Positions 7,388-16,461 of a stretch of DNA of 64,000 nt are shown here, in pieces. Position numbers and translations under genes: made by a program. Under the pieces are notes generated by a model, which was given only the letters and a program-made list of their open reading frames with translations, did not search any database and was not told the origin of the DNA. The DNA comes from UBA981 sp942490995. GTDB lineage: Bacteria > Pseudomonadota > Gammaproteobacteria > Ga0077536. Location: NCBI GenBank assembly GCA_942490995.1, contig CALOBG010000014.1:208491-272490 (forward strand), given 5' to 3'. Position 1 is the first letter of the stretch, and the number at the start of each line of letters is the position of its first letter.

Positions 7388-8149
7388 ATGCGAAATTCTG
7401 CACTTGGTGCGGCGCTGCTCCTTGCCCTTTGGAGTTGCAAGTTCTCGACAACCGGCCTCGGGCTCAACAGTTCGTCCGAGCCGGATGGCCAGCCCGCCGC
7501 GCAACCCGGGAACGTCCGCATCCCGAACATGTTCCGGATGCAGAAGGACGCCGCACTCGCGGCGCTGAAGAGGGCCGGCTTCCAGGGATCCGTCTCCGAC
7601 GACAGCAGCCTCTGCGGAAGCGTCGTCGAAGGACAGATCATTGAACTTGGCGAGGTCTGCTACCACCACCCCGTCGCTGGTGCCGAACAGCCCGCGAGGC
7701 TGCCCCTAACGCTGCGGGTTCAGACCGAAGATCCACGCCACGGCCGAATCGGGGACCACCTTGAGTGGCACCTGATGCCCGATGTCATCGGCATGCCGCT
7801 CGCGCGTGCGAAGCAAGCGATGAAGGATGCAGGATTCACCGAAGAACGGACTCGCATCAGCGTACGCGACGACGGCGGGTGCAAGCCGCTACACGTCTGC
7901 CAGACGTTCCCCGAAGTTCTCACGCGCAGCGGCATCAACAGCGACCGTGTTCTGATCGTTCAGGCTGATCCGAGCACAACGAAGAAGCCGGAACCTGCAA
8001 GGCCCGAGGTCCCGGCGAGCGACAGCGAACAGGCGCCCCCCCCGAAGGAGCCGAAGCCTGATGCTGCGCGAGACACGGGCGAGGACCCTGACCACGACAC
8101 CGACACCGAAGACACCAACCCGATCGTCGAGGACGACGACTACTTCTAG
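7388..8149 (+). CDS. PASTA-domain lipoprotein
   Basis: 253 aa. The ATG at 7388 gives a signal peptide ending in a lipobox (LLLALWSCKF). Two PASTA-like repeats follow: 'RIPNMFRMQKDAALAALKRA' and 'MPDVIGMPLARAKQAMKDAG', each with the P-x-x-x-G/R-M-x-x-x-A-x-x-x-L pattern, plus Cys pairs that could form disulfides. The tail is Pro/Glu/Asp-rich and ends in a run of Asp with Tyr-Phe. PASTA repeats bind peptidoglycan in kinases and penicillin-binding proteins; here the protein would be an envelope lipoprotein. Its stop is 15 bp from the start of the coiled-coil gene, so they are likely co-transcribed. Confidence 0.75.
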   Translation: MRNSALGAALLLALWSCKFSTTGLGLNSSSEPDGQPAAQPGNVRIPNMFRMQKDAALAALKRAGFQGSVSDDSSLCGSVVEGQIIELGEVCYHHPVAGAEQPARLPLTLRVQTEDPRHGRIGDHLEWHLMPDVIGMPLARAKQAMKDAGFTEERTRISVRDDGGCKPLHVCQTFPEVLTRSGINSDRVLIVQADPSTTKKPEPARPEVPASDSEQAPPPKEPKPDAARDTGEDPDHDTDTEDTNPIVEDDDYF

Positions 8150-8164
8150 GAGAGGGTGACTGTC

Positions 8165-10213
8165 ATGAAAAGACTAACCATCGCAGCATCCGTGGTCGCT
8201 GTCGGCATCGTCTCCGTGGCCCTGTGGGCCTACGCGGATGAGGGGTCGGACCGAAAAAACTATATCGACAAGATCGAGGATCTCCTGGAAGACACCGCCG
8301 ACTACTTGGACGGTGTTGTCGGAGATTCGTCGGCCAGCGACATCGACTATGCGATCCGCAAAGCCGATGACGTGGCGGACGTCGTCGATGACCTCAAGGA
8401 CGTCAAAGGCAATGACTCCACCGCAAACGAAATGGTGTCGAAGTACCCAGGCTACGTAAACAAGTTCAAGGAGTCGGCGCAGGCGCTCAAGAAGCTCAAG
8501 GAGCGACAGTACAGCGTCGATAAGCTCTCGCCGCTTTGTGCTGAGGCGAGCAAGCGACTTGCCGAGACGATCCGGACCTACGTGGACAAGAAGGACCTCG
8601 ACGGACTCCAGAAGATCCCGGAGATGGCCGAGATGATGGGAAAGCCGATTGCGCAACAGCTGACGGATGGTAAGCGCGACGAAAGCGAGCTGCAGCGCTT
8701 GAGCGGTAACGCGAAGCAGTTCTCGGACACACACGGCGAATGGTCCGACGTCAAGAGCGAGTTGCACGAGAGCGCGACTGCCATCTGGGACTACTGGGAA
8801 GACAAGTGGGAAGACGCCGAGAAGGTCTGCAAGGACTGGGACGACTGGGACGATCACCCGGCCGTCAAGAAGGCAATGACCGACCTTGGCGACACCGACA
8901 AGTTGCGTGCCGCGATTATCAAGAAGTTCGACGAGGACCTCAAAGAAACCGCGAGTCAACTTCGCGAAGTTCACCGCTCGACCTCTTTCGACTACGCCAC
9001 AACGAAGCGACAGGCCGACAAGATCGAACGCGGGATCAACAACCTCGACAAGATCAAGGGAACGGATAGACGCGCGAACGAGATCGTGGACAAATGGCCA
9101 GGCTACATCACGGAGTACAAGGCCGCGCTCTTGCAGCTCAGTGCGATCAAGCAGCGGCAGTACAAGCTCGACGAGCTGCCGAAGAAGTGTGAGGACTGGG
9201 AACGCGACCTCGTGTACAAAGCAAAGAACCTCGCGTCGAAAAAGGATCTCCTCGCGCTACGGGACCTCGTCAAGGAAGCCAACGAGATCGGAGCCAAGGT
9301 CAAGACCGGGCTCAAGAACGCCGACGACAACAAGTCGAACCGACAGCGCGAGCGCGATGACGCTAGGCGCTTGTCACTCAGCGATGCTGGCTGGCGCGAT
9401 ATCTCGGACAATCTGAAGGATTCCGCATCGGGCATCTACAACTACTGGGAGAAGGCGCTCGATAACGCCCATCGGTCCTGTGACGAGATCGCGAAAGGCT
9501 CCAAGCACAAGGACTTCGCGGATCAGCTCGAAGATCTCGAAGATGAGACCGAAGACAAGATCGAGGCGCTCACGACCAAGGTGAACCAGTACATCACGGA
9601 TCGACGCGCGGTAACCAAGATGGACCAGGACAATCTCAAGGACCTGATAAACGACATCTGCAAGCTGGACATCGAGTCATCGAGCGACGAGGCGACGCGC
9701 AAGGCCAACGACATGACCAGCGAGATGCAGCGCAACGTGACCGCGAAGTACGACGAGTTGGTCAAACGCTACGAGGTGCTCTTGAATGAGGCAGAGCAGT
9801 ACGAGGCGTTTCCCAAGGGCGCCGACCTGCTCAAGAAGTTGCGCGGGGACAAGGATACGCTCGACAACATCAAGGATGGGATTCCGAAGGGGATGAACAA
9901 TCCGAAGATCGCGGCGGCCACGAAGTACGGGCAAGACAAGCACAAGGACATGCAGGGAAGCTCAACGTATCAGTGTACAGAAAAGGAGTTCCCTGCTAAC
10001 GGCGGACGCGCAGACTGCGTCAGTGTTCCTCAGTGCACGATTTGGGAATTCAAGCCCAGCTCACATGACCCAAGCGCTGCGCAGAACCAAGTTGACGGCT
10101 ATCTTTCGGACGTGAACAAGCACTACAAGGGGCGGTCGGAGGCAGACCATTGTTGGGCTGATGGAAAGTCGGGATTCGCACCCAAGGTCAAGACCTATGA
10201 GGCATGCAAGTGA
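8165..10213 (+). CDS. exported coiled-coil protein with possible PD-(D/E)XK nuclease C-terminus
   Basis: 682 aa. AGGAGAGGG at 8148-8156 supports ATG 8165 rather than GTG 8156. A signal peptide (RLTIAASVVAVGIVSVALWAYA) is followed by two internal repeats of about 210 residues (about 25-235 and 255-455), both with 'NEIVDKWPGYITEYK'-type and 'YNYWEKALDNAHRSC'-type ends, and by a third partial repeat. All are charged helices, likely coiled coil. The last 90 residues differ: Cys-rich, with D617 in 'GGRADC' and E628-x-K630 in 'CTIWEFKP', the spacing of a PD-(D/E)XK active site, and a Gln (NQVDGY) after it. This would make it a secreted nuclease or toxin-like protein, but that is inference from motif spacing. 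Confidence 0.6.
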   Translation: MKRLTIAASVVAVGIVSVALWAYADEGSDRKNYIDKIEDLLEDTADYLDGVVGDSSASDIDYAIRKADDVADVVDDLKDVKGNDSTANEMVSKYPGYVNKFKESAQALKKLKERQYSVDKLSPLCAEASKRLAETIRTYVDKKDLDGLQKIPEMAEMMGKPIAQQLTDGKRDESELQRLSGNAKQFSDTHGEWSDVKSELHESATAIWDYWEDKWEDAEKVCKDWDDWDDHPAVKKAMTDLGDTDKLRAAIIKKFDEDLKETASQLREVHRSTSFDYATTKRQADKIERGINNLDKIKGTDRRANEIVDKWPGYITEYKAALLQLSAIKQRQYKLDELPKKCEDWERDLVYKAKNLASKKDLLALRDLVKEANEIGAKVKTGLKNADDNKSNRQRERDDARRLSLSDAGWRDISDNLKDSASGIYNYWEKALDNAHRSCDEIAKGSKHKDFADQLEDLEDETEDKIEALTTKVNQYITDRRAVTKMDQDNLKDLINDICKLDIESSSDEATRKANDMTSEMQRNVTAKYDELVKRYEVLLNEAEQYEAFPKGADLLKKLRGDKDTLDNIKDGIPKGMNNPKIAAATKYGQDKHKDMQGSSTYQCTEKEFPANGGRADCVSVPQCTIWEFKPSSHDPSAAQNQVDGYLSDVNKHYKGRSEADHCWADGKSGFAPKVKTYEACK

Positions 10214-10259
10214 GTCATGCTTTCGTCGCTGCGCGTAGCGTCCGCGGTTAGGAGTTGTC

Positions 10260-12041
10260 GTGGGGTATTCGATTACATACACGCTGGTTCGCGACCAGCC
10301 GCTCACCGATGCCGAGCGCGTTCGCCTGGCGCGGCACGCGATCGGTTGGCAAAAGAAGGAATGGCCCGGCGAGAGCTATCGGCTCGATATCACCACGGAC
10401 CGCCGAGCCGATGGGCTGCTCGCGTGGGGCTTCGTCAAGCCTGAGACCTACGACGGCTGGGATACGCAGCAGCTCTTCGACGCGCTCAAGGAGCTGCGGG
10501 CCGTCGTAGACGACGCGGCCCTGTGGGTCGATGACGATGTCCAGAGCGTGGGGTGGAGTGAGGCGAGCGGTTCGTATGAGCTTGATCCAGCCCTACACGT
10601 CGAGGGACCCGATGTCGATCTCGCTGGGGAATTCGTCGCCCCGGGCGAGCTGATCAGCCCGGTGGGCCTCGATGAGGTGTTGCCGCCCGCCCTCGTTCAA
10701 GCCGTGACGGCTGTGATCAACAACGACAAGCCGGATACCGCGCTCCTCAATCGCGCACCCTCGATCCGTAAGCTGCTCGGGGCGATCCCAGAACTGGAGA
10801 ACAACGAGGCAGCGCAGCGCGCCGTCGAGGCGGCACTGGACGCGGCCAACTCGACGACCGTCGCCGTTCTCGGCATCAGCGCATCGACGACGCACCGCAG
10901 CTCTGATCGATACGTCAGCAAGGTTCTCGAACGCATCGATCGTGCCGACGACCTGGTTGAGCCGTTTCTCAAACGCTGGCGGAAGCAACCCAAGAGTAAG
11001 TACCACTGGGCAGATCTCCTCTCGCTATTCTCCAAGGAGTTGTTGGGGAAGCTGGCTGCTACCGACAATGTGCAAACAGAGCTGTTCTCGATTCTCGACG
11101 AATTGCTGGGCGAGCGTGAGTTCGAGCACGACGAGCGACCGTATCGACGACTCGAACAATCGATCAAACTGCTCGGGCACTCGAAGACCGAGGCAGCCGC
11201 GCGGCGACTCGTCGGGCTTGCGCGGCGCGATCGACATCGCTTTCAAGATGAGCGAGTGCGAAGCAGGCATCATAGCTATTTCCACCATGTGAAGATCCCC
11301 GTCATCGACGCGCTAGGCGCGATGGCATTTCCGAGGACGTTTGCGACGTTCGTCCTTGATCTCGATGCCCAACGCGGCATGTACTTCGGCCACGAAGGCA
11401 TCGTCAAAGGGCTTTGTCGTGTGGATTTCCAACGCGCGATCCCGCTCCTAACGAACCTCGTCGAACTCGGAATATGGGTGGACGTCATCGCCGGGTCTCT
11501 GAGCGACGTCGAGGGGGACGGAGCCGCCGAGTTGCTCGTCCAGTTGACGCGCTATCCGCTCGACCACGTCCGCCGCACGGCGACGAGAGCATTGGCCAAG
11601 CGCGGACATTCGTTCTCCGATCCGCCGCCTCTTGGGCCCTGGTACGAGCGCGTTACTCACCTCGACGGCATGGTTCGCCGCGCAGCGTTCGAAGAAGTGG
11701 AGGAGACGAGGAATCTGTCGGATGTGCTCGCGATGGTGGCGGCCGAGGCGCTGGACCATGAGCTGAACCGGCCGCTCGGCGGTACCTCGACCGTCATGTG
11801 GTCCAATCGGCTCGCCGAGATGCCCAAAGAAGCGCATCACCTTCGCGTGCGCCATGCATGGGCACGCGAGTTCGCGGCGGGCCGCGACGACCAGGTGGTG
11901 CCGGGGTTGCTTGCACGCGTCGTCGAAGAGGGTGCGGCAGCGGTCGCCTCGACGTACCCTGAGTCACGGTTTCGGTTGTCAGATGAGATGCGCGCAGCTC
12001 TCGCCGTGGAGGAGCAAGAAGTCTGGGGCGAGCCTGCTTAG
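10260..12041 (+). CDS. HEAT-repeat-like protein, possible partner of the preceding protein
   Basis: 593 aa, GTG start at 10260, 46 bp after the coiled-coil gene. Residues 1-110 form a separate alpha/beta domain (SITYTLVRDQPLTDAERVRL; 'DVQSVGWSEASGSYEL'). The rest is helical repeats of HEAT type, for example 'AIPLLTNLVELGIWVDV', 'AAELLVQLTRYPLDHVRRTA' and 'MVRRAAFEEVEETRNL'. There is no signal peptide, so it is cytosolic. HEAT-repeat proteins bind protein or DNA, and several act as immunity proteins. Its place right after a toxin-like gene in a mobile island makes that attractive here but unproven. Confidence 0.6.
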   Translation: MGYSITYTLVRDQPLTDAERVRLARHAIGWQKKEWPGESYRLDITTDRRADGLLAWGFVKPETYDGWDTQQLFDALKELRAVVDDAALWVDDDVQSVGWSEASGSYELDPALHVEGPDVDLAGEFVAPGELISPVGLDEVLPPALVQAVTAVINNDKPDTALLNRAPSIRKLLGAIPELENNEAAQRAVEAALDAANSTTVAVLGISASTTHRSSDRYVSKVLERIDRADDLVEPFLKRWRKQPKSKYHWADLLSLFSKELLGKLAATDNVQTELFSILDELLGEREFEHDERPYRRLEQSIKLLGHSKTEAAARRLVGLARRDRHRFQDERVRSRHHSYFHHVKIPVIDALGAMAFPRTFATFVLDLDAQRGMYFGHEGIVKGLCRVDFQRAIPLLTNLVELGIWVDVIAGSLSDVEGDGAAELLVQLTRYPLDHVRRTATRALAKRGHSFSDPPPLGPWYERVTHLDGMVRRAAFEEVEETRNLSDVLAMVAAEALDHELNRPLGGTSTVMWSNRLAEMPKEAHHLRVRHAWAREFAAGRDDQVVPGLLARVVEEGAAAVASTYPESRFRLSDEMRAALAVEEQEVWGEPA

Positions 12042-12330
12042 CGCCGTCTGGGGAGAACGCGACGACCAAGTTGGCGTCATGCGCGTGCGGCGCGAGGTCG
12101 GCTACGCGGGGCCCGGGCCCGCGACGCTCGAGCTGCCGCGCCACTCGCACCACGCGGTGCAGCTCGCGCTTGAGTTCGCGCAGTTCTCGGCTCTCGGTCT
12201 GGAGCTTCGAGGCGCGCTCGGTGCCGCGAATTCCAGCCAGCGCCTGCCGTCGCAACTCCTCCAGCACAGCGGCGTGAACCGGTCAAGTCCCGCAATTTTG
12301 TGTGAATGCCTGAAGGGGGGACACGGGTCG

Positions 12331-12846
12331 ATGGTGGTGGTTCACGAGGGGCGCCTGTTGTGGGTGCCGTTCGGCAAGACGCGGCGCTCGAAGCGGGCCC
12401 TCGAGGTTCCGGACCTGCTGACGCCGTACCTGCTCAAGCTCGCCGAAGGTCGCGCGCCCGAGGCGCAGCTGTTCGGCGGCGGCAAGCCGCATCACAAGCG
12501 GAAGCCCCGGAAGGCGGGGCGGAAGCGCGATCGGTACTGGGTGCTCTACCAGGTGAAGGCGATGTGCACGTGCACGGAAGCCAAGGTGCCCAAGGTCTGC
12601 GCGCACAGCCTGCGAGGCATGCACGCGACGCTGGCGACCGATGCGGGGGCGACGCCGCACCTGGTCGCGCAGGCGCTGGGTCACGGCTCGATCCAGGTGG
12701 CGGAGATGCACTACACCGACCGCACCGCGGCGCACAGCGCCAAGACGCGGCGGGTGATGGGGCGGCTCGGCACGGATCGCATGCGCGCGGGAACGATCGA
12801 TCCCGCGCGTATGCTGCCGGAGTCCGTGGGGAACGGGGAACGGTGA
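12331..12846 (+). pseudogene. tyrosine recombinase (phage-type integrase), C-terminal part only
   Basis: 171 aa from ATG 12331. The beta-hairpin with the catalytic Lys region (FGKTRRSKRALEVPDLL) is followed by box II: H92-S-L-R95, H118 in 'ALGHGS' and nucleophile Y128 in 'MHYTD'. The N-terminal core-binding domain and the first catalytic Arg are missing, so the protein cannot recombine DNA. The stop lies 42 bp from the right tRNA repeat, the usual place for an integrase targeting that tRNA. The preceding 290 bp (12042-12330) hold no recognisable gene. Confidence 0.8.
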
Positions 12847-12864
12847 CCCGGTTCCCACGAAGGC

Positions 12865-12887
12865 GAGAAGGCTTTCCGGGCTTTCTC
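12865..12887 (-). terminator. hairpin downstream of tRNA-Leu
   Basis: GAGAAGGC and GCTTTCTC arms with a short loop, 15 bp after the tRNA CCA end on the minus strand. Likely the tRNA terminator. Confidence 0.5.
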
Positions 12888-12888
12888 A

Positions 12889-12959
12889 ACCGACTGAAAT
12901 GATGGTGCGAGAGAGGGGACTTGAACCCCTACCCGGTTAAGGACGGGAACCTAAATCCC
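12889..12959 (-). other. right att-like repeat within tRNA-Leu
   Basis: Identical over 71 bases to 2329-2399, and part of the intact tRNA gene. Identity ends at the 5' side of the anticodon stem. Confidence 0.85.
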
Positions 12960-12986
12960 GCGCGTCTACCATTTCGCCACTCTCGC
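12903..12986 (-). tRNA. tRNA-Leu (anticodon UAG), CCA encoded
   Basis: Acceptor GCGAGAG pairs with CTCTCGC, followed by A and encoded CCA. The D arm contains AAATGGTAGA. The anticodon stem CGGGA/TCCCG encloses loop TTTAGGT, so the anticodon is UAG, reading CUN Leu codons. There is a 13-nt variable arm (class II). The T arm AGGGG/CCCCT has loop TTCAAGT. It is the target of the island and the only complete tRNA in the window. Confidence 0.95.
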
Positions 12987-13067
12987 GTGGCGGCAGTCCT
13001 ACCACGGCCGGGAGGCGGTGGCATCGGGTGGCGCGGGCTCGGCGACAACCGGCCGAGCGGGCCGGGG

Positions 13068-13073
13068 TAGCAT
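13068..13073 (+). promoter_or_regulatory. TAGCAT -10-like box, leaderless start
   Basis: TANNNT hexamer 7 nt before GTG 13081. Confidence 0.45.
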
Positions 13074-13080
13074 CGACGGT

Positions 13081-14802
13081 GTGCACATCCTGAGAACTTT
13101 CGGCCGCCGTGCCGCGTTGCTGTTCGCTGTCGCCGCGGCTGGTGGCGCCGTCGTCGGGTGCGGTGGCGCCGAGGGCGTGCCGGACGGCGGCGATGCGGAC
13201 GCGAGGCCGGATGCGGCGCCCGGCGCGAGGGTCCGCTTGCAGGTGCTGGCGTTCAACGACTTCCACGGCAACCTCGAGGCGCCGGCGGGTGCGGGCGGCC
13301 AGGTGATCGTCCAGGTTCCCGCCGGGCTGCCTCCGGTGACGGTCGACGCGGGTGGGGCGGCGTACTTCGCGGCGCACGTCGCGGCGCTGCGCGAGGAGGA
13401 GCCGAACACGGTCGTGGTGTCGGCGGGCGATCTGATCGGCGGGTCGCCGCTGCTGTCGGGCGCGTTCCACGACGAGCCGACGATCGAGGCGATGAACTTG
13501 ATCGGCCTGGACTACAACGCGGTCGGCAACCACGAGTTCGATGACGGCAGCGAGGAGCTGCTGCGCATGCAGGACGGCGGCTGTCATCCCGTCGACGGGT
13601 GCCAGGACGGCGATGGGTTCGCCGGCGCGAGCTTCGCGTTCCTCGCGGCGAACGTCGTGGTCGAGGCCGAGGATCGGACGCTGTTCCCGTCGTACGCGAT
13701 CCGCGAGATCGAGGGCGTGCCGGTCGCGTTCATCGGCATGACGCTCGAGGGCACGCCGGCGATCGTCACGCCGCTGGGCATCAGCGGCCTCGACTTCCGC
13801 GACGAGGTCACGACGGTCAACCTGCTGATCCCGGTGCTGCGCGCCGCCGGCGTCGAGGCGATCGTCGTGATGGTCCACGAGGGCGGGTTCCAGGCCGGTC
13901 TCTACGATGACTGCGTGGGCATCGCCGGCGCGATCGTCGAGATCGCGACGGCGCTCGACGACGCGGTCGATCTGCTGGTCACCGGCCACACCCACGCCGC
14001 GTACAACTGCGTGGTCGGCGGGCTGCCGGTGACCAGCGCGGCGTCGGCGGGACGCCTGGTCACGCGGGTGATCCTGGAGCTCGATCCGACCACCGGCGAC
14101 GTCGCCGCGGTCGACGCGGAGAACCTGATCGTCACGCGCGACGTCACGCCGCCCGCGGCGATGACGTCGCTGCTCGATCGCTACCTCGCGCTGGTGGCGC
14201 CGCTCGCCAACCGCGTCGTCGGGACCACGACCGCCGCGATCGGTCGCGTGGCGAGCCTGGCCGGGGAGACCGCGCTCGGCGATCTGATCGCCGACGCGCA
14301 GCACGCCGCCTCCGAGCCGGTCGCGCTCGGGGGCGCCCAGGTGGCGCTGATGAACCCCGGTGGCGTGCGCGCCGACCTCGATGCCGGCCCGGTGACCTAC
14401 GGCGAGATCTTCACGGTCCAGCCGTTCGGCAACAGCCTGGTCACGATGACGCTCACGGGTGCGCAGCTCGACGCCGCGCTCGAGCAGCAGTGGCAGCCCA
14501 CCACCACGCGCATCTTGCCGCCGTCGGCGAGCCTCGCGTACACGTGGTCGGCGTCGGCGCCGATCGGCAGCAAGGTCGACGCCGCGTCGATCCGGATCGG
14601 TGGCGTGGCGGTGGTCGCCACCTCGACCTACCGCGTCACCGTCAACAGCTATCTGGCCAGCGGCGGCGACGGCTTCACGGTGTTCGCCGCCGGGACCGAA
14701 CGGGTCGGCGGCGCGATCGATGTCGACGCGCTCGCGGCGTACCTGGGCAGCCACGATCCCGTGGACCCGCCCGCGCTCGACCGGATCACGCGGGCGCCGT
14801 AG
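13081..14802 (+). CDS. 5'-nucleotidase / UshA-type metallophosphatase lipoprotein
   Basis: 573 aa, GTG start at 13081. Signal peptide with lipobox (GGAVVGCGG). Metallophosphatase motifs in order: 'AFNDFHGNLEA' (Asp, His), 'SAGDLIGGSP' (Asp), 'AVGNHEFDDG' (Asn-His), 'VMVHEGG' (His) and 'VTGHTHAAY' (His-x-His). The C-terminal substrate domain carries 'MNPGGVRADL' and 'YGEIFTVQPFGNSL', both typical of UshA/NadN-like enzymes. It would hydrolyse nucleotides such as AMP or UDP-sugars at the outer membrane or periplasm with two metal ions. Length fits the family. A TAGCAT box 7 nt upstream suggests a leaderless mRNA. It converges with the phosphodiesterase gene 14 bp downstream. Confidence 0.9.
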   Translation: MHILRTFGRRAALLFAVAAAGGAVVGCGGAEGVPDGGDADARPDAAPGARVRLQVLAFNDFHGNLEAPAGAGGQVIVQVPAGLPPVTVDAGGAAYFAAHVAALREEEPNTVVVSAGDLIGGSPLLSGAFHDEPTIEAMNLIGLDYNAVGNHEFDDGSEELLRMQDGGCHPVDGCQDGDGFAGASFAFLAANVVVEAEDRTLFPSYAIREIEGVPVAFIGMTLEGTPAIVTPLGISGLDFRDEVTTVNLLIPVLRAAGVEAIVVMVHEGGFQAGLYDDCVGIAGAIVEIATALDDAVDLLVTGHTHAAYNCVVGGLPVTSAASAGRLVTRVILELDPTTGDVAAVDAENLIVTRDVTPPAAMTSLLDRYLALVAPLANRVVGTTTAAIGRVASLAGETALGDLIADAQHAASEPVALGGAQVALMNPGGVRADLDAGPVTYGEIFTVQPFGNSLVTMTLTGAQLDAALEQQWQPTTTRILPPSASLAYTWSASAPIGSKVDAASIRIGGVAVVATSTYRVTVNSYLASGGDGFTVFAAGTERVGGAIDVDALAAYLGSHDPVDPPALDRITRAP

Positions 14803-14815
14803 CCGCTTCGCGGCG

Positions 14816-16282
14816 TCAGCGCAGCTCGATGGCGAGCCAGCCGGCGAGCATGGCGGCGAGGTCGGTCATCGCGAGCGTGCCGACCTCGGTGGCTGCGATG
14901 CCGGGGCCGGCGGCGATGAAGGCGGCGAGCATGGATGGATCGTCCGGCAGCATGCCGTGGTCGCCCTTGCCGCCCGACGGCGAGAGCAGCGGGCCGGTGC
15001 GCTTCTCGCTGAACTGCAGGCCGGGTGGCGCGACGAGGAGGTAGTCGGCGGCGGGGTCGCCGCCGAGGCGGGCGATCTCGTCCTTGCCGTGCACCGCGGC
15101 GATCGCGGTGGCGGCGACGGCGGCGGCGAGGGCGGCGTCGACGTCGGCGCGCGCGGTGGGGTCGTCGAGGTAGAGGTACGCGGTGCCGCCGCTGGCGGCG
15201 AGGGTGACGCGGGTGCGTGACGGCTTGCCGTCGGGGCCGAGCGCGTTGATGCCGCGCTCGATGAAGAGGGGCGCGAGGCGGACCTGGGTGGTGACGGGCT
15301 CGAAGCCGTGGTCGGAGAGGACGACGACGGTGGTCTGCGCCCAGCGGGGGCTCGCCTGGAGCACGTCGAGCAGGCCGCCGAGGAGCGCGTCGGCGTGCTC
15401 GATCGCGGCGATGGCCTCGGGGCTCCACGGGCCATGCGCGTGCTGGGCGTCGTCGACGGCCCAGGCGTGGACGAGCATGAGGTCGACGTCGCCGCGCGCC
15501 GCGAGGTGCCGCGCGATCGCGAACGGGGCGTCGTCGTGGACGTCGGGCGGGACGAGGTGCTCCCAGAGCGTCGGCGTGTCGCGCGCGACGGCGTCGAGCA
15601 GCCCGGGCGTGGACAGCGCGCGCACCAGCTTCTGATCGTCGACGGTGCCGGCGCGCCACACCTCGGGCACCAGGTACGTGACGTCGGCGCCGACGGTGAC
15701 CGGCCAGGTGATCAGCGCGACGGTGCGGCCCTGCGCCATCGCGGCGGTCCACAGCGTCGGCACCGCGATGTCCTCGGCGTACCAGCGCCAGCCTTCCTGG
15801 TTCTTGCCGAGCCCGTCGGGCGGCCGGTTCGTGGTGATGCCGTGGGTCGCGGGCACGGCGCCGGTGACGATCGTCGTGTGCGCCGGGTACGTGCTGGTCG
15901 GCAGGACCGACTGCACGCCACGCGCGGCGAGGCCGCGGGCGGCGAGCGCGCGCAGGTGCGGGACGGCCAGGCCGTGCGCGTCGGGGTCGAGGTACACGTC
16001 GGGCAGGAGGCCGTCGATGCTGATGACGATCAGCCGCGGTTGCGGCGTGGTCGCGGGCGCGGACGGCGAGGCCGCGGGCGTGGGGGCGGTGTGGCAGGCG
16101 GCGAGGGCGACGAGGACGACGAGGACGAGGCCGGCGACGCGCGTACGGACGCCGCGGACGCCGCGGTGCGCCTGGCGTGCGCCTGGCGCGGGCTGCGCGG
16201 CGATCGTGGCGAGGCGCGCCGTGCGGCGGGTCGACGGCGACGGGCGGAGTGCAGACGTCGGCGCGCGGTATGGGCTCGGCAT
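14816..16282 (-). CDS. type I nucleotide pyrophosphatase/phosphodiesterase (alkaline phosphatase superfamily)
   Basis: 488 aa. The start at ATG 16282 is the last one before the hydrophobic segment 'VAGLVLVVLVALAACH', which ends in a lipobox; the n-region is unusually long and Arg-rich. Active-site features of NPP-type enzymes: 'VISIDGLLPDVY' (metal Asp), 'LPTSTYPAHTTIVTG' (nucleophile Thr), 'HAWAVDDAQHAHG' (Asp, His), 'VLSDHGFEP' (Asp-His) and 'GKGDHGMLPDDPSM' (His). It would cleave phosphodiester or pyrophosphate bonds outside the cytoplasm. Together with the facing 5'-nucleotidase it suggests scavenging of extracellular nucleotides. An insert of an ERBB-like or other domain is not seen. Confidence 0.88.
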   Translation of the reverse strand: MPSPYRAPTSALRPSPSTRRTARLATIAAQPAPGARQAHRGVRGVRTRVAGLVLVVLVALAACHTAPTPAASPSAPATTPQPRLIVISIDGLLPDVYLDPDAHGLAVPHLRALAARGLAARGVQSVLPTSTYPAHTTIVTGAVPATHGITTNRPPDGLGKNQEGWRWYAEDIAVPTLWTAAMAQGRTVALITWPVTVGADVTYLVPEVWRAGTVDDQKLVRALSTPGLLDAVARDTPTLWEHLVPPDVHDDAPFAIARHLAARGDVDLMLVHAWAVDDAQHAHGPWSPEAIAAIEHADALLGGLLDVLQASPRWAQTTVVVLSDHGFEPVTTQVRLAPLFIERGINALGPDGKPSRTRVTLAASGGTAYLYLDDPTARADVDAALAAAVAATAIAAVHGKDEIARLGGDPAADYLLVAPPGLQFSEKRTGPLLSPSGGKGDHGMLPDDPSMLAAFIAAGPGIAATEVGTLAMTDLAAMLAGWLAIELR

Positions 16283-16449
16283 TCGCTGGAGTCTACCGAA
16301 CGCCGACCCGCGCCTCGACCGGGTCGCGACGATGCCAGCGCGAGCCGTCCGCGATCGGGATCCCGCCGCGCCGGTTCGCGCGCTGCCCGTCGTGATCGAC
16401 GGGCTCGCAGGCAGACGCGTTGCGTGCGCAGCGCCCTGCCGAGATCGGC

Positions 16450-16455
16450 TATCGT
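16450..16455 (+). promoter_or_regulatory. TATCGT -10-like box, leaderless start
   Basis: TANNNT hexamer 6 nt before GTG 16462, which decides that start over the upstream ATG 16420. Confidence 0.45.
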
Positions 16456-16461
16456 CGCCAG

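Larger units (their letters stand above)
2329..12959. mobile_element. genomic island accreted in tRNA-Leu(UAG)
   Basis: The island is bounded by a 71-bp exact direct repeat (2329-2399 and 12889-12959) that covers the 3' half of tRNA-Leu(UAG) plus flanking bases. The right copy belongs to the intact tRNA. A third, diverged copy of the tRNA 3' half lies at 4711-4790, so two elements seem to have inserted one after the other. A truncated tyrosine recombinase ends 42 bp from the right repeat, as expected for an integrase gene beside its target tRNA. Contents are accessory: acetyltransferase, lipoproteins, YbjQ-like protein, IS remnant, PASTA lipoprotein, nuclease-like secreted protein and HEAT-like protein. 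With the integrase broken and no transfer genes seen, the island is probably immobile by itself. Confidence 0.75.

Noticed and set aside
12040..12267. Minus-strand 'ESRELRELKRELHRVVRVAR' as an IS3-type OrfA remnant
   Set aside because: Charged heptad sequence alone is not diagnostic, and no helix-turn-helix or OrfB part is found nearby.
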